Source: CAG-238 sp934277695
Lineage (GTDB): Bacteria; Bacillota; Clostridia; Peptostreptococcales; Anaerovoracaceae
Length of the DNA: 64,000 nt
Assembly (NCBI GenBank): GCA_934277695.1
Contig: CAKQVG010000001.1
Location: forward strand, 496,001-560,000
Reading direction: 5' to 3'
This document shows, in pieces, positions 16,467 to 24,941 of this stretch. The notes under the pieces were generated by a model. That model was given only the letters and a program-made list of their open reading frames with translations, was not told the origin of the DNA and did no database searches. The position numbers and the translations under genes are program-made. The stretch's first letter is position 1; every line of letters starts with the position of its first letter.

Positions 16467-17336
16467 CTATTTCTGCGACTCCGCACCCGAAACAATCTCA
16501 ATCAGCTCGTTCGTGATTGCCGCCTGTCTCACCCGATTGTAGGTGAGCGAGAGTTTCGCCAAAATCTCATTGGCATTATCCGTTGCATTTTCCATCGCAC
16601 TTCTGCGTGCCGCATGTTCACATGCCGCGGATTCCATGGCCGCTTCAAACAATGTAAGCTCAAAATATTTCGGAACCATGTATTCCAAGACCTCTTTGGG
16701 ATCTTGTGAAAATTCGAGTTCCCGGCCGCTGCCGGCAAATTTCTCCGGATCAAGCGGCATAAGTTTCTTCACAACCGGTTCCTGTTTCAGTGAGTTTATG
16801 TACTTGGTGTAAACCAAAAGAACCTGCGCTGCTTCCCCGTTTCGGTATTTTTCAATCAGCGGCCTTGCAATCTCACTTGCCGCTGCGAAAGTAATCCTTT
16901 CCGCAGATTCCTCGCATTCGCCGATAATCTTATAGCCGTTGTGCTCGAAAAACTCACGGCCTTTGCTTCCGATTGCGTATATCTCAAGCTTGTCTTTTGG
17001 GATTTCCGCCACACAGGAAAGAGCCTTCTTCGTCAGATTCGCGTTAAAGCCTCCGCACAGCCCTCTGCCGCTTGTGATGAGAATGAGGATGGTCGACGCA
17101 TCCTTATCGTCACAGACCTTTTTCTCCTCTTCCTTTTCCTGCAAAGCGTTTTGGGTGGCACTTACAATTTCACCCATGGTATGTGAAACCTCTTGTATCT
17201 GTGCGCTTGTTCGGTCGAAAACATTTTTCGCTTTCTTATACTTTGAGGCGGAAACGAGCCGCATGGCGTTCGTGATATGCTCGGTACTCTCGATGCTCTT
17301 CATTCGGCGTTTCAGTTCCTGCATATTTTCGGACAT
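16467..17336 (-). CDS. atpG: F-type ATP synthase gamma subunit
   Basis: A 289-residue rotor shaft subunit. The N-terminal MQELKRRMKSIESTEHITNAMRLVSASKYKKA and C-terminal ENATDNANEILAKLSLTYNRVRQAAITNELIEIVSGAES are the conserved coiled-coil helices. Length is typical. It lies 12 bases after atpA in the operon. Confidence 0.98.
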   Translation of the reverse strand: MSENMQELKRRMKSIESTEHITNAMRLVSASKYKKAKNVFDRTSAQIQEVSHTMGEIVSATQNALQEKEEEKKVCDDKDASTILILITSGRGLCGGFNANLTKKALSCVAEIPKDKLEIYAIGSKGREFFEHNGYKIIGECEESAERITFAAASEIARPLIEKYRNGEAAQVLLVYTKYINSLKQEPVVKKLMPLDPEKFAGSGRELEFSQDPKEVLEYMVPKYFELTLFEAAMESAACEHAARRSAMENATDNANEILAKLSLTYNRVRQAAITNELIEIVSGAESQK

Positions 17337-17348
17337 CTTCTCACCTCT

Positions 17349-18851
17349 TTATTTCATTTCTTTAAACTTCTTGATTGCCTCTGTCAGAAGCTGTTCTGTC
17401 TCTTCGTCCAGCTGTCCGGTCTTTGCAATCGTTTCTTTAATCTCAGGGTAGCTGACTCTGATATATGCAAGCAGTTCCGTCTCGAACTCTTTAATTTCAT
17501 CGATAGGAACATCTTCCATATATCCGTGGGATGCCGCATAAATGCTGACAACCTGATCTTCAACATCCATCGGCTTGTACTGTCCTTGTTTCAAAACTTC
17601 CATAAGCACTCTGCCGTGGTCGAGCCTTGCCTTCGTATCTTTGTCGATATCCGAACCGAACTGTGAAAAGCTTGCAAGTTCTCTGTATTGTGCAAGCTCG
17701 AGTTTCAGTTTGCCGGACACCTTCTTCATTGCCTTAATCTGTGCATCGCCGCCTACACGGGATACGGAGATGCCGACATTGACCGCAGGTCTTTGTCCTG
17801 TAAAGAACAGTTCCGACTCGAGGAAAATCTGTCCGTCCGTTATGGAAATTACATTTGTCGGTATATAGGCCGATACATCGCCTGCCTGTGTTTCGATAAT
17901 CGGCAGTGCTGTTATCGAGCCTCCGCCGAGTTCGTCGCTGAGGTGTGCGGCTCTCTCGAGAAGTCTGCTGTGAAGATAGAAGACATCCCCCGGGTATGCT
18001 TCTCTTCCCGGCGGTCTTCGAAGCAGCAGAGACATCGTTCTGTATGCTACCGCGTGTTTGGAAAGGTCATCATATATGATTAAGACATCCTTTCCCTGAT
18101 ACATGAAATACTCTGCCATCGCGCAGCCCGCGTAAGGTGCTATGTACTGAAGCGGTGCCACATCGCTCGCCGTTGCGGAAACAACGATGGAATAATCCAT
18201 TGCCTCGCGTTCCTCCAGCGTCTGCACAAGCTGCGCCACCGTGGATTTTTTCTGTCCTATGGCAACATAAATACAGATAACATCCTTTCCCTTCTGGTTA
18301 AGAATTGTATCGATTGCAATTGCCGTTTTGCCCGTTTGTCTGTCGCCTATGATAAGTTCTCTCTGTCCCTTGCCGATTGGCATCATGGCATCGATTGCTT
18401 TAATGCCGGTTTGAAGCGGACGGTTTACTTTTTTTCTCTTGAGAACTCCCGGCGCAGGGTATTCGATTGGACGATTGTCTTTGGCAACAATTTCACCCTT
18501 TCCATCAATCGGATTTCCGAGTGCGTCCACAACCCTTCCGATTAGTGCTTCTCCAACAGGAACTTCCACAATCTTTCCGGTCGGTTTTACGATATCGCCT
18601 TCCTTAATGTCCCTGTCTGATCCGAGAATAACAACTCCGACATTGTCCTCTTCAAGGTTCAGTGCCATTCCGTAAACACCGCTCTCGAATTCGAGCAATT
18701 CGCCTTCCATGCAGCGGCTGAGCCCGTAAACTCTCGCTATGCCGTCACCGACCTGAAGAACTGTTCCATAATCCAAAATTTCATATTTGCTGTGATAATT
18801 TTTAATCTGCTCTTTTATGACCGAACTGATTTCTTCCGGTTTTAAATTCAT
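17349..18851 (-). CDS. atpA: F-type ATP synthase alpha subunit
   Basis: A 500-residue non-catalytic nucleotide-binding subunit. The P-loop GDRQTGKT lies near residue 169, and the YDDLSKHAVAYRTMSLLLRRPPGREAYPGDVF block is diagnostic. It is preceded by a good GGAGGGAGG-like ribosome binding site, 16 bases after atpH. Confidence 0.98.
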   Translation of the reverse strand: MNLKPEEISSVIKEQIKNYHSKYEILDYGTVLQVGDGIARVYGLSRCMEGELLEFESGVYGMALNLEEDNVGVVILGSDRDIKEGDIVKPTGKIVEVPVGEALIGRVVDALGNPIDGKGEIVAKDNRPIEYPAPGVLKRKKVNRPLQTGIKAIDAMMPIGKGQRELIIGDRQTGKTAIAIDTILNQKGKDVICIYVAIGQKKSTVAQLVQTLEEREAMDYSIVVSATASDVAPLQYIAPYAGCAMAEYFMYQGKDVLIIYDDLSKHAVAYRTMSLLLRRPPGREAYPGDVFYLHSRLLERAAHLSDELGGGSITALPIIETQAGDVSAYIPTNVISITDGQIFLESELFFTGQRPAVNVGISVSRVGGDAQIKAMKKVSGKLKLELAQYRELASFSQFGSDIDKDTKARLDHGRVLMEVLKQGQYKPMDVEDQVVSIYAASHGYMEDVPIDEIKEFETELLAYIRVSYPEIKETIAKTGQLDEETEQLLTEAIKKFKEMK

Positions 18852-18867
18852 AGGGAATCCTCCCTCC

Positions 18868-19407
18868 TTAAATGTTTTTCAGGCTGCGAAGCAACGCATC
18901 CAAATCACCTCTGATGGATTTGTCTATCATTTTGCCGTCAACCTGTATTTTAATTCCGCCGATAAGATTCTTATCAACTATATTTCTGAGTTTAATATTC
19001 TTTTGCAGCAGCTTCGACATTTCCGCTTCGAATCGTGCGTGCTGCTCCTCGGAAAGCGGATCTGCACTGTATATTTCGCCTTCTGCAAGCCCGCGTTCTT
19101 TGTCGTAGAGGCGGATGTACTGTTTTCTGATTTTCCGAATTTCCGCGGTGCGGTTTTTGTCGACCAAAACGAACAAAAAATTCACCATCTCGCGGCTGAA
19201 CCTTCCTTCCAAGCTGTTTGTCAAAATTCGTTTCTTGTCTGCACCCATGATTGCGGGGCTGTCGAGAAATTCCGCAAACTCCGGAGTATCAGCAAGAATC
19301 TCATCAAGCGTTTCGAGCTCCCTCAGGAACTCGTCTTCTTTTCCCAGTTCCTTTGCAGCCTCAAACAAGGCAGCTCCGTATGTAAGGGATACTACTGACT
19401 CTGCCAT
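18868..19407 (-). CDS. atpH: F-type ATP synthase delta subunit
   Basis: A 179-residue stator subunit linking F1 to the b subunits. The N-terminal helical bundle (SVVSLTYGAALFEAAKELGKEDEFLRELETL) and the C-terminal region ending LVDKN... GGIKIQVDGKMIDKSIRGDLDALLRSL are typical. Its start overlaps the atpF end by 16 bases. Confidence 0.96.
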   Translation of the reverse strand: MAESVVSLTYGAALFEAAKELGKEDEFLRELETLDEILADTPEFAEFLDSPAIMGADKKRILTNSLEGRFSREMVNFLFVLVDKNRTAEIRKIRKQYIRLYDKERGLAEGEIYSADPLSEEQHARFEAEMSKLLQKNIKLRNIVDKNLIGGIKIQVDGKMIDKSIRGDLDALLRSLKNI

Positions 19408-19913
19408 TTACCGCTTCCTGCCTCCTCTATAACTTTATCCACAAGTTCCTGCCGGTCCTCATCTCCGAGCTCTTTCTGCATGATTTGCTCTGCAGTGAGC
19501 ACCGCAAGCTTTCCGATATCCTTCTTGAGCTGAGATACGGCCTTTTCTTCTTCGGCTTCAATCTTCTTATGTGCGTCAACAATAATCTGTGCCGCTTCTT
19601 TCTTGGCGTCGGATACGATTGCATCGGCGCGCTCATCAGCGATAACCTTAGCTTCCTTAATTATTTGTCTCTTTTCTTCTTCCGCATTCGCAAGCGTCTT
19701 GCTGTATTCTTCAAGCAGCTTACTTGCCTTTTTGCTTTCCTGATCGGCATTCATAAGTTCTTCTTCAATCATGGCCTTTCTTGCCATCATGAAGTTATGC
19801 ACCTTCTCAAAGAAAAAATGCTTAAGAATCAAATAGAGAACGAAAACGGTTACCGCGGTAAAGAGAAGATTCCAGTTGAATTCCAGCAGGTTCTGATATA
19901 ATCTTACTTCCAT
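19392..19913 (-). CDS. atpF: F-type ATP synthase b subunit
   Basis: A 173-residue protein with one N-terminal membrane helix (LLFTAVTVFVLYLILKHFFF, residues about 16-35), then a long charged coiled coil rich in Ala, Glu and Lys. It forms the peripheral stalk. The stop overlaps the atpH start. Confidence 0.96.
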   Translation of the reverse strand: MEVRLYQNLLEFNWNLLFTAVTVFVLYLILKHFFFEKVHNFMMARKAMIEEELMNADQESKKASKLLEEYSKTLANAEEEKRQIIKEAKVIADERADAIVSDAKKEAAQIIVDAHKKIEAEEEKAVSQLKKDIGKLAVLTAEQIMQKELGDEDRQELVDKVIEEAGSGKWQSQ

Positions 19914-19933
19914 ATCGCAACCTTCTCAATATT

Positions 19934-20161
19934 TTAGATTTTACCTGCCAAAACAATCGCTATTACGAATGTCAATACACCGATGGTTTCCATGATTGCC
20001 ATAGCGACAATCAGCGCCGTTCTCACACTGCCGGCTGCTTCCGGCTGCTTGCCCATGCTTTCCATTGCCTTCGAACCGAGCATTCCTTGTCCGATGCCGA
20101 TTCCCAGTGCCGCACATCCCATCGCGATGCCTGCTGCGATTGCTATAATACCTGTACCCAT
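19934..20161 (-). CDS. atpE: F-type ATP synthase c subunit (ring), possible Na+ type
   Basis: A 75-residue double-helix hairpin. The ion-carrying glutamate is E58 in AIMETIGVL. Q25 in GIGQG lies 33 residues before it and T59 directly follows it. Q and E-S/T at this spacing are ligands in sodium-binding c rings (Q32, E65, S66 in Ilyobacter tartaricus), so sodium coupling is possible; the residue after T59 is isoleucine, not the usual threonine. The conserved loop KQPEA is present. Confidence 0.95.
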   Translation of the reverse strand: MGTGIIAIAAGIAMGCAALGIGIGQGMLGSKAMESMGKQPEAAGSVRTALIVAMAIMETIGVLTFVIAIVLAGKI

Positions 20162-20187
20162 ATTAAAATCCTCCTGTTTAAAAAATC

Positions 20188-20910
20188 TTAATGGTTCTCT
20201 TGTCTTGCAATTGCCTTCGCCAAGAATACCATAGTCAGCGTTACGAATATGTATGTCTGAATTGCCGGCTCAAACATATCGAAAAAGCCGTTGAGTGGCA
20301 GAACAAGAACCGCTCTTAAGAAAGGCACACTGCAAATCAAGGAACTGAGCCAGTCCATGAGGTTCATCCAAAGATCCACTACAATGACCCCTCCGAAAAT
20401 ATTCCCGAAAAGTCGGAAACCCAGCGATACCGGAAGTGTGCAGTCCTCCAAAATATTCAGAGGAAGCATGAACGGATACGGATCGCACATATGCTTCAAT
20501 TTCCCTTTTGCCCCAAGGAGCCGAAATCCACTCACCTGTATAAGCAGAAATGTCATCAAAGAAAGTCCGAAAGTGACATTCACATCTGCGGTTATCGGCC
20601 TTTGCCCGAAGATTCCGAGCGAACTTCCCATCAGAATGTAGAGAAAGATGGTTCCTATATAAGGAGCAAACAACTCGGCATCTCTGCCGAGATTTTCCTT
20701 CGCATAATCATAAATCTTCTCAACTATGAACTCGGCTGCAATCTGGCGTTTTGTTTCCGGGACGATTTTCAGACCGTGCCCGAGCCAAATACCGACTGCT
20801 GCAATAATCACTGCAATGATGAATCCCCAGATTGTGCTTTCCGAAAGAAATATCTTGCCGTCGCCGAAGCCTATGATAATTCGTGCACCAAGTTCATCAA
20901 CATTTATCAT
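20188..20910 (-). CDS. atpB: F-type ATP synthase a subunit
   Basis: A 240-residue membrane protein with about six hydrophobic segments. The essential arginine region is SLGFRLFGNIFGG, and the C-terminal helix is IQTYIFVTLTMVFLAKA. It forms the ion half-channels next to the c ring. It is the first gene of the operon here; no atpI gene is seen upstream. Confidence 0.96.
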   Translation of the reverse strand: MINVDELGARIIIGFGDGKIFLSESTIWGFIIAVIIAAVGIWLGHGLKIVPETKRQIAAEFIVEKIYDYAKENLGRDAELFAPYIGTIFLYILMGSSLGIFGQRPITADVNVTFGLSLMTFLLIQVSGFRLLGAKGKLKHMCDPYPFMLPLNILEDCTLPVSLGFRLFGNIFGGVIVVDLWMNLMDWLSSLICSVPFLRAVLVLPLNGFFDMFEPAIQTYIFVTLTMVFLAKAIARQENH

Positions 20911-21027
20911 GCGAATCCCTCCTTTCTTTTTCTCCTAAAAAAGCAACAAAAGCAATACCCGGCAGCCCGATCTGTCTCGCCAAACATTACTTTTTTAAAA
21001 TCTCCGTCTGTTGTTGTTGCTCAAATG

Positions 21028-21036
21028 ATTATACCA
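21028..21036 (-). promoter_or_regulatory. Extended -10 promoter of the ATP synthase operon
   Basis: The minus strand reads TGGTATAAT, an extended -10 (TG-N-TATAAT) about 118 bases before atpB. No good -35 box is seen. The region between atpB and rlmH holds this promoter and the rlmH terminator and nothing else I can support. Confidence 0.6.
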
Positions 21037-21079
21037 CCTTTGCCCGAAAATTCCACCCCCTTTTTGCTATTTAAATGTT

Positions 21080-21104
21080 AAAAAAACACCTTTTTCGGCG
21101 TTTT
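21080..21104 (-). terminator. Terminator downstream of rlmH
   Basis: On the minus strand AAAACGCC-GAAAAA-GGTGTTTTTTT forms an 8-bp stem with one G-U pair and a seven-T tail, 64 bases after the rlmH stop. Confidence 0.75.
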
Positions 21105-21167
21105 CTTTACACTTTCTTAGCGCATGCTTTGTTGAAATTTTGGCATTTTTGCGGTTTTGTTCAAAAT

Positions 21168-21647
21168 TCATTTGTGGTATGTTTCGTGTTTGATAATCTT
21201 GAAGCTTCGATAAATCTGCTCGAGCAATACGACTCTCATCATCTGATGCGGAAAGGTCATTTTGGAAAACGACAATTTAAAATCGGATCTTCTGCTGACT
21301 TCATCGCTCAGCCCGAGGCTTCCCCCTATGACAAAAGCAACATTGCTCTTTCCTTCCAGGGAAAGATTCTCTATCTTCTCAGCGAGTTCGGGTGAGGAAA
21401 GTTGTTTCCCGAGGACTTCGAGCGTTATGACAAAGGTCCCATCCTTTATCGCTTTCAAGATGCTGCGTCCCTCTTCAATCTTTACCGCCTCCTCTTCGGC
21501 GTGCGAGGCCTTGTCCGGAAGTCTCGCCTCCTTCAGCTCGACAATCTCCATGCTGCAGTAACGCGAAAGCCTTTTCATATATTCGCTGACCGCATCCGTC
21601 CAGTATTTCTCTTTGAGTTTTCCCACACATATAATCTGAATGTTCAT
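21168..21647 (-). CDS. rlmH: 23S rRNA (pseudouridine-1915-N3)-methyltransferase
   Basis: A 159-residue SPOUT-fold methyltransferase. MNIQIICVGKLKEKYW at the start, FVIGGSLGLSDEV for the SAM-binding knot and the C-terminal LSFSKMTFPHQMMRVVLLEQIYRSFKIIKHETYHK are signature stretches. It methylates the pseudouridine in helix 69 of the large ribosomal subunit. It follows the metallo-beta-lactamase gene after 8 bases. Confidence 0.97.
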   Translation of the reverse strand: MNIQIICVGKLKEKYWTDAVSEYMKRLSRYCSMEIVELKEARLPDKASHAEEEAVKIEEGRSILKAIKDGTFVITLEVLGKQLSSPELAEKIENLSLEGKSNVAFVIGGSLGLSDEVSRRSDFKLSFSKMTFPHQMMRVVLLEQIYRSFKIIKHETYHK

Positions 21648-21655
21648 TTTCGCTC

Positions 21656-22468
21656 CTAAATTTCTATAATTTGACTGACGGTATTCTTCGGTGCTGTGGA
21701 AAGCAGAAGATCTCTATCTGCATAAAAATCGTTTTCTTCCAAGACATTCCGCACGGTAAGCAATGCCTGCATCGGTGTATTGTTTTCCGAACTCAGATGA
21801 GCAAGCACCACGCTCGGAATTTTTTCACCGTTCATTTCCGTAAGGTATCTGCAAAGTGCACCGCCGCAATCCTCGTTTGACAAATGACCGACATCACTCA
21901 GGATTCTTCTCTTGAGCGGATAAGGGTATCTTCCGTACAGCAGCAGATTCTTCTCATGGTTGGATTCGAGAACCAGAACATCCGCACCTCTTATCGCCGA
22001 AAAAATTTCCTCCGTTACATATCCTGTGTCTGTTACGATTGCAATCTTGCACCCGTTCTTTTCGAAAAAATATCCCACCGGCTCCGGAGTATCATGTGAA
22101 AGGCCGAAACAGCCCACTTTTATGTCTCCGACCGAAAAAGAGTCTCCACCTCGGATCGTTTCAAAACTTTGCTGTGACATGCCGGATGTCTTTGCAAGGA
22201 TTCCTTCCCGCGTGGCCTTCGTAGCAAAAACCGGTCCAGAGAACGGCCGTCTGCCAACCAAAGTATGAAGGCACTTTATGTGATCTGTGTGTTCGTGCGT
22301 GATGCAGATCCCGCCTAAATCCGCATATCCGAGTCCCTGTGATGCGAGTGCCGTGTCCACGGCCTTTGCTGTAATTCCTGCATCCACCAGGACTGCCGTC
22401 TCCTCGCTCTTTATTAAATAACAATTGCCTGAGCTGCTGCTGGCAAAAGAACAAATTGATAAATTCAT
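21656..22468 (-). CDS. Metallo-beta-lactamase fold hydrolase, YycJ/WalJ-like
   Basis: A 270-residue protein. It starts MNLSICSFASSSSGNCYLIKS, as YycJ-type proteins do, and carries the metal motif THEHTDH near residue 60, with further ligands in LSHDT and LVLESNHE. Family members are thought to be nucleases or phosphodiesterases; in Bacillus the gene belongs to the walKR region, which is absent here. I chose the ATG at 22468 with CGAGGAAAC before it; the frame stays open to 22537. Confidence 0.85.
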   Translation of the reverse strand: MNLSICSFASSSSGNCYLIKSEETAVLVDAGITAKAVDTALASQGLGYADLGGICITHEHTDHIKCLHTLVGRRPFSGPVFATKATREGILAKTSGMSQQSFETIRGGDSFSVGDIKVGCFGLSHDTPEPVGYFFEKNGCKIAIVTDTGYVTEEIFSAIRGADVLVLESNHEKNLLLYGRYPYPLKRRILSDVGHLSNEDCGGALCRYLTEMNGEKIPSVVLAHLSSENNTPMQALLTVRNVLEENDFYADRDLLLSTAPKNTVSQIIEI

Positions 22469-22522
22469 GTGTTTCCTCGTTTTGTGCTTCCTCGTATGAT
22501 ATCTTATCACAAATTCTTTTCG

Positions 22523-22551
22523 TTGTAAAATTCCCAAAAATAGGGCATAAT
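22523..22551 (+). promoter_or_regulatory. Promoter of rnhA
   Basis: TTGTAA, a 17-base spacer, then CATAAT, about 25 bases before the ribosome binding site AGGAGGG. Confidence 0.65.
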
Positions 22552-22582
22552 ATGTTTAATACCACTTTTTAGGAGGGTTAAA

Positions 22583-23131
22583 ATGGAGATTTTACGAATA
22601 TACACCGACGGAGCCTGCTCCGGAAACCAGTCCGATGAAAATGTCGGAGGATGGGGTGCGGTCCTCGAATACGGTCCTCATAAGAAGGAGCTCTTTGGCG
22701 GCGAGGTCAACACCACCAACAACCGCATGGAGCTTACCGCTGTGATTGAAGCCCTGAAAGCCCTCAAATCACCCGGTCAGACGATTCAGATATTCACCGA
22801 CAGTTCATATGTTGCAAACTGTTTTCGTGAAAAATGGTACGAGTCATGGGAACAGAACCGCTGGAGAAACGCAGCAAAAAAGTCTGTCGAAAACCAGGAA
22901 CTTTGGAAGGAACTCCTCGCACTTGTCCGTCAGCACGACGCGCGGTTTTTCCGCGTAAAAGGTCATGTGAATCTGAACAGCAAAAGCACAAATTTTGACG
23001 CACTGTACGAGAAATTCCTCCAGTGGAACGGTGCCGGATTTTCTTTCGAAGATTTTAAATATGTCACCGAGATGAATCATCTTGCGGATGCCCTTGCAAA
23101 CCGGGGGATTGACGAGAACCGTCCGCGGTAA
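22583..23131 (+). CDS. rnhA: Ribonuclease HI
   Basis: A 182-residue enzyme that cuts the RNA of RNA-DNA hybrids. The acidic catalytic residues are D9 (IYTDGACSGN), E50 (NNRMELTAV), D72 (FTDSSYV) and the last aspartate in NHLADALAN. About 30 extra residues (NSKSTNFDALYEKFLQWNGAGF and neighbours) sit between KGHV and the final aspartate. The last 68 bases overlap, tail to tail, the coding sequence of the DUF975/CmpB gene on the other strand. Confidence 0.92.
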   Translation: MEILRIYTDGACSGNQSDENVGGWGAVLEYGPHKKELFGGEVNTTNNRMELTAVIEALKALKSPGQTIQIFTDSSYVANCFREKWYESWEQNRWRNAAKKSVENQELWKELLALVRQHDARFFRVKGHVNLNSKSTNFDALYEKFLQWNGAGFSFEDFKYVTEMNHLADALANRGIDENRPR

Positions 23132-24926
23132 AGGTGATTCCCTCCCCTTCATTCGGGTATTTCAACGAATAAATCTGGTCGCAGACGAATACCGAAAGTA
23201 AAATTGCGCAAATTACAATCACCGCCGCCGGTTTCATTTTCCTGAAAAGATTGTCCAGCGCAGGCGCAATCAGATATACGACTGCAAATCCGCCGATTCC
23301 GAAAACAAGCAGACCTTCGGCGCATATGCGTCCGTCCAGGTTCAGGAAATATCCGCTGTAATCCCACCATTTTATTCCGCCGTTTGCGAGTTCCATGAAG
23401 TAGGATGTGAAATATTCCAGAACACCGCAGAGCACGATCGAGACCGCAAATTCTTTCGCCGGTGATTTACGCAGGCGGTAAAGCAAGGTAAGCATGAGCA
23501 GTCCCCCGAACCCGTAAATCGGCAGCCACGGTCCGTGCATAATGCCGCGATTGACGATCATGCCGTCTTCATACAAATGGAAACTCACCTCCCAAAGCCA
23601 TCCGACAAACGAGAATACAAAAAACATCAATATCAGGGAACCCACCGAATAATGCCGCATGTAATGCAGTCTCTCGAAATGATTGCTTTGGCGATGAATC
23701 GGATTCGGCGAGAGCCTGTCCGGATATGACCGGGCTTCAATCGCGTTCTCCGCCGCCTCTATAATCAATGTGCGCTTCTGGTAATCCCAAAACTTTTCTT
23801 CGTCTTTGCGATTGTACATCGTAATGCCGAAATATTTTTCGATAAAACCTCGAATCCCTGTCGGAACCGCTTCATCCTGTGGTTCTTTTTTCATGCTGAT
23901 AATATCGGCATATTCTCTTTCAAGCAAGCTGCGTTCCGCTTTTTCAAAAAGATATTTGTCGGAAAGGAGCTCACTTCCGGGCAGACTGTGCCTCTTCGCT
24001 TCGTCGCGAAGCTGTGCATAATATTCACCGAAGAATGCACTCTTGTACATGTTCGTATACAGTAAGTTGCTCAAGCCAAGTGTGATGATTCCCGCAATGT
24101 CCCACAAGATATAGGAAAGTTCCATCACGAAGCATTCCCACTTGTGACCGTTCATCATCCTGCGCGACAGATTGATGCATTCCTCCCATTTAACCTCGGG
24201 ATTTTCCGCTGCTATGTAAGGCACAAGAAAATACGAGTAATACTTTATCACCCCTCCGACTACGGTCAGTGACCAGAGCCAGTGAAATACGGAGCGCATC
24301 AGCATGGTTTTGCAGACATTGATCCACTTCTTCGCACGCAGGAAGAAAAACAGCCTTTGAATTTCAACTTTTTCATAGGTTCTGCTCTCCAGGAACACGC
24401 GCGCCGAAACCGCATCGTAAATATTTTTGATGAGAAACCAAAATGCAAGGAAGAGCAGTGTCACAAGCGATGCCACGATAATTGCCGCCGCATCCTTAGA
24501 GATTCCCAAATCGTGAAAAGCTCTGACTGCTTTGACGAAAAACAATCCGCTGCTGAGTCCGTTCACAAGATTGGCGAGCACTCCGTCGCTGCGTCCAAGC
24601 ACTTCGTTTGTTTCGTCTTCGGATTTTTTGATCGCCTCGCTTGTAAGTTCGTCCGCCGTTTTTTCTTCGTTATCGATACTTCCCTCTATAATCGAATACG
24701 CAATATCCCAAACATTTCCTCTGTCAATGCCGAACTCCGATTCAGTAAGTTCATATCGTCCAAGCTCCTCGCCAGTGCTCGTTTTTCCCGGTATTTTGAA
24801 GAAATCAAAGCTTCCCGCAAAATTTGTTCCCAGGATTATCGCTATCAGGCAGACCGTAAGCAAAATTCCGTAATGACTGAATACGGTACGCCTTGCCCTT
24901 TCTTTCATTTCTTTGCGTGTGTACAT
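23064..24926 (-). CDS. Fusion membrane protein: DUF975-like N-terminus and CmpB (ABC-transporter type IV) C-terminus
   Basis: A 620-residue polytopic protein. The N-terminal half (MYTRKEMKERARRTVFSHYGILLTVCLIAIILGT and on, to about 310) resembles DUF975 integral membrane proteins, with the amphipathic KAVRAF... and EECINLSRRMMNGHKWECFVMELSYI signature. The C-terminal half (about 430-600; SFVGWLWEVSFHLYEDGMIVNRGIMHGPWLPIYGFGG) is the CmpB-type module of five membrane helices. Function is unknown. The end overlaps rnhA by 68 bases on the opposite strand. Confidence 0.75.
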   Translation of the reverse strand: MYTRKEMKERARRTVFSHYGILLTVCLIAIILGTNFAGSFDFFKIPGKTSTGEELGRYELTESEFGIDRGNVWDIAYSIIEGSIDNEEKTADELTSEAIKKSEDETNEVLGRSDGVLANLVNGLSSGLFFVKAVRAFHDLGISKDAAAIIVASLVTLLFLAFWFLIKNIYDAVSARVFLESRTYEKVEIQRLFFFLRAKKWINVCKTMLMRSVFHWLWSLTVVGGVIKYYSYFLVPYIAAENPEVKWEECINLSRRMMNGHKWECFVMELSYILWDIAGIITLGLSNLLYTNMYKSAFFGEYYAQLRDEAKRHSLPGSELLSDKYLFEKAERSLLEREYADIISMKKEPQDEAVPTGIRGFIEKYFGITMYNRKDEEKFWDYQKRTLIIEAAENAIEARSYPDRLSPNPIHRQSNHFERLHYMRHYSVGSLILMFFVFSFVGWLWEVSFHLYEDGMIVNRGIMHGPWLPIYGFGGLLMLTLLYRLRKSPAKEFAVSIVLCGVLEYFTSYFMELANGGIKWWDYSGYFLNLDGRICAEGLLVFGIGGFAVVYLIAPALDNLFRKMKPAAVIVICAILLSVFVCDQIYSLKYPNEGEGITFTADGSRQSPGLQGHPQDDSSR

Positions 24927-24941
24927 CCTAACCCCCTGTGA

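Noticed and set aside
20491..21081. A 196-codon plus-strand open frame
   Set aside because: It is antisense to atpB and the operon promoter; codon pattern and product are not gene-like.
22583..23131. Reading the extra RNase H segment as a frameshift or insertion element
   Set aside because: The frame stays open through the extra 30 residues, the last catalytic aspartate is in frame and no repeat flanks the segment.
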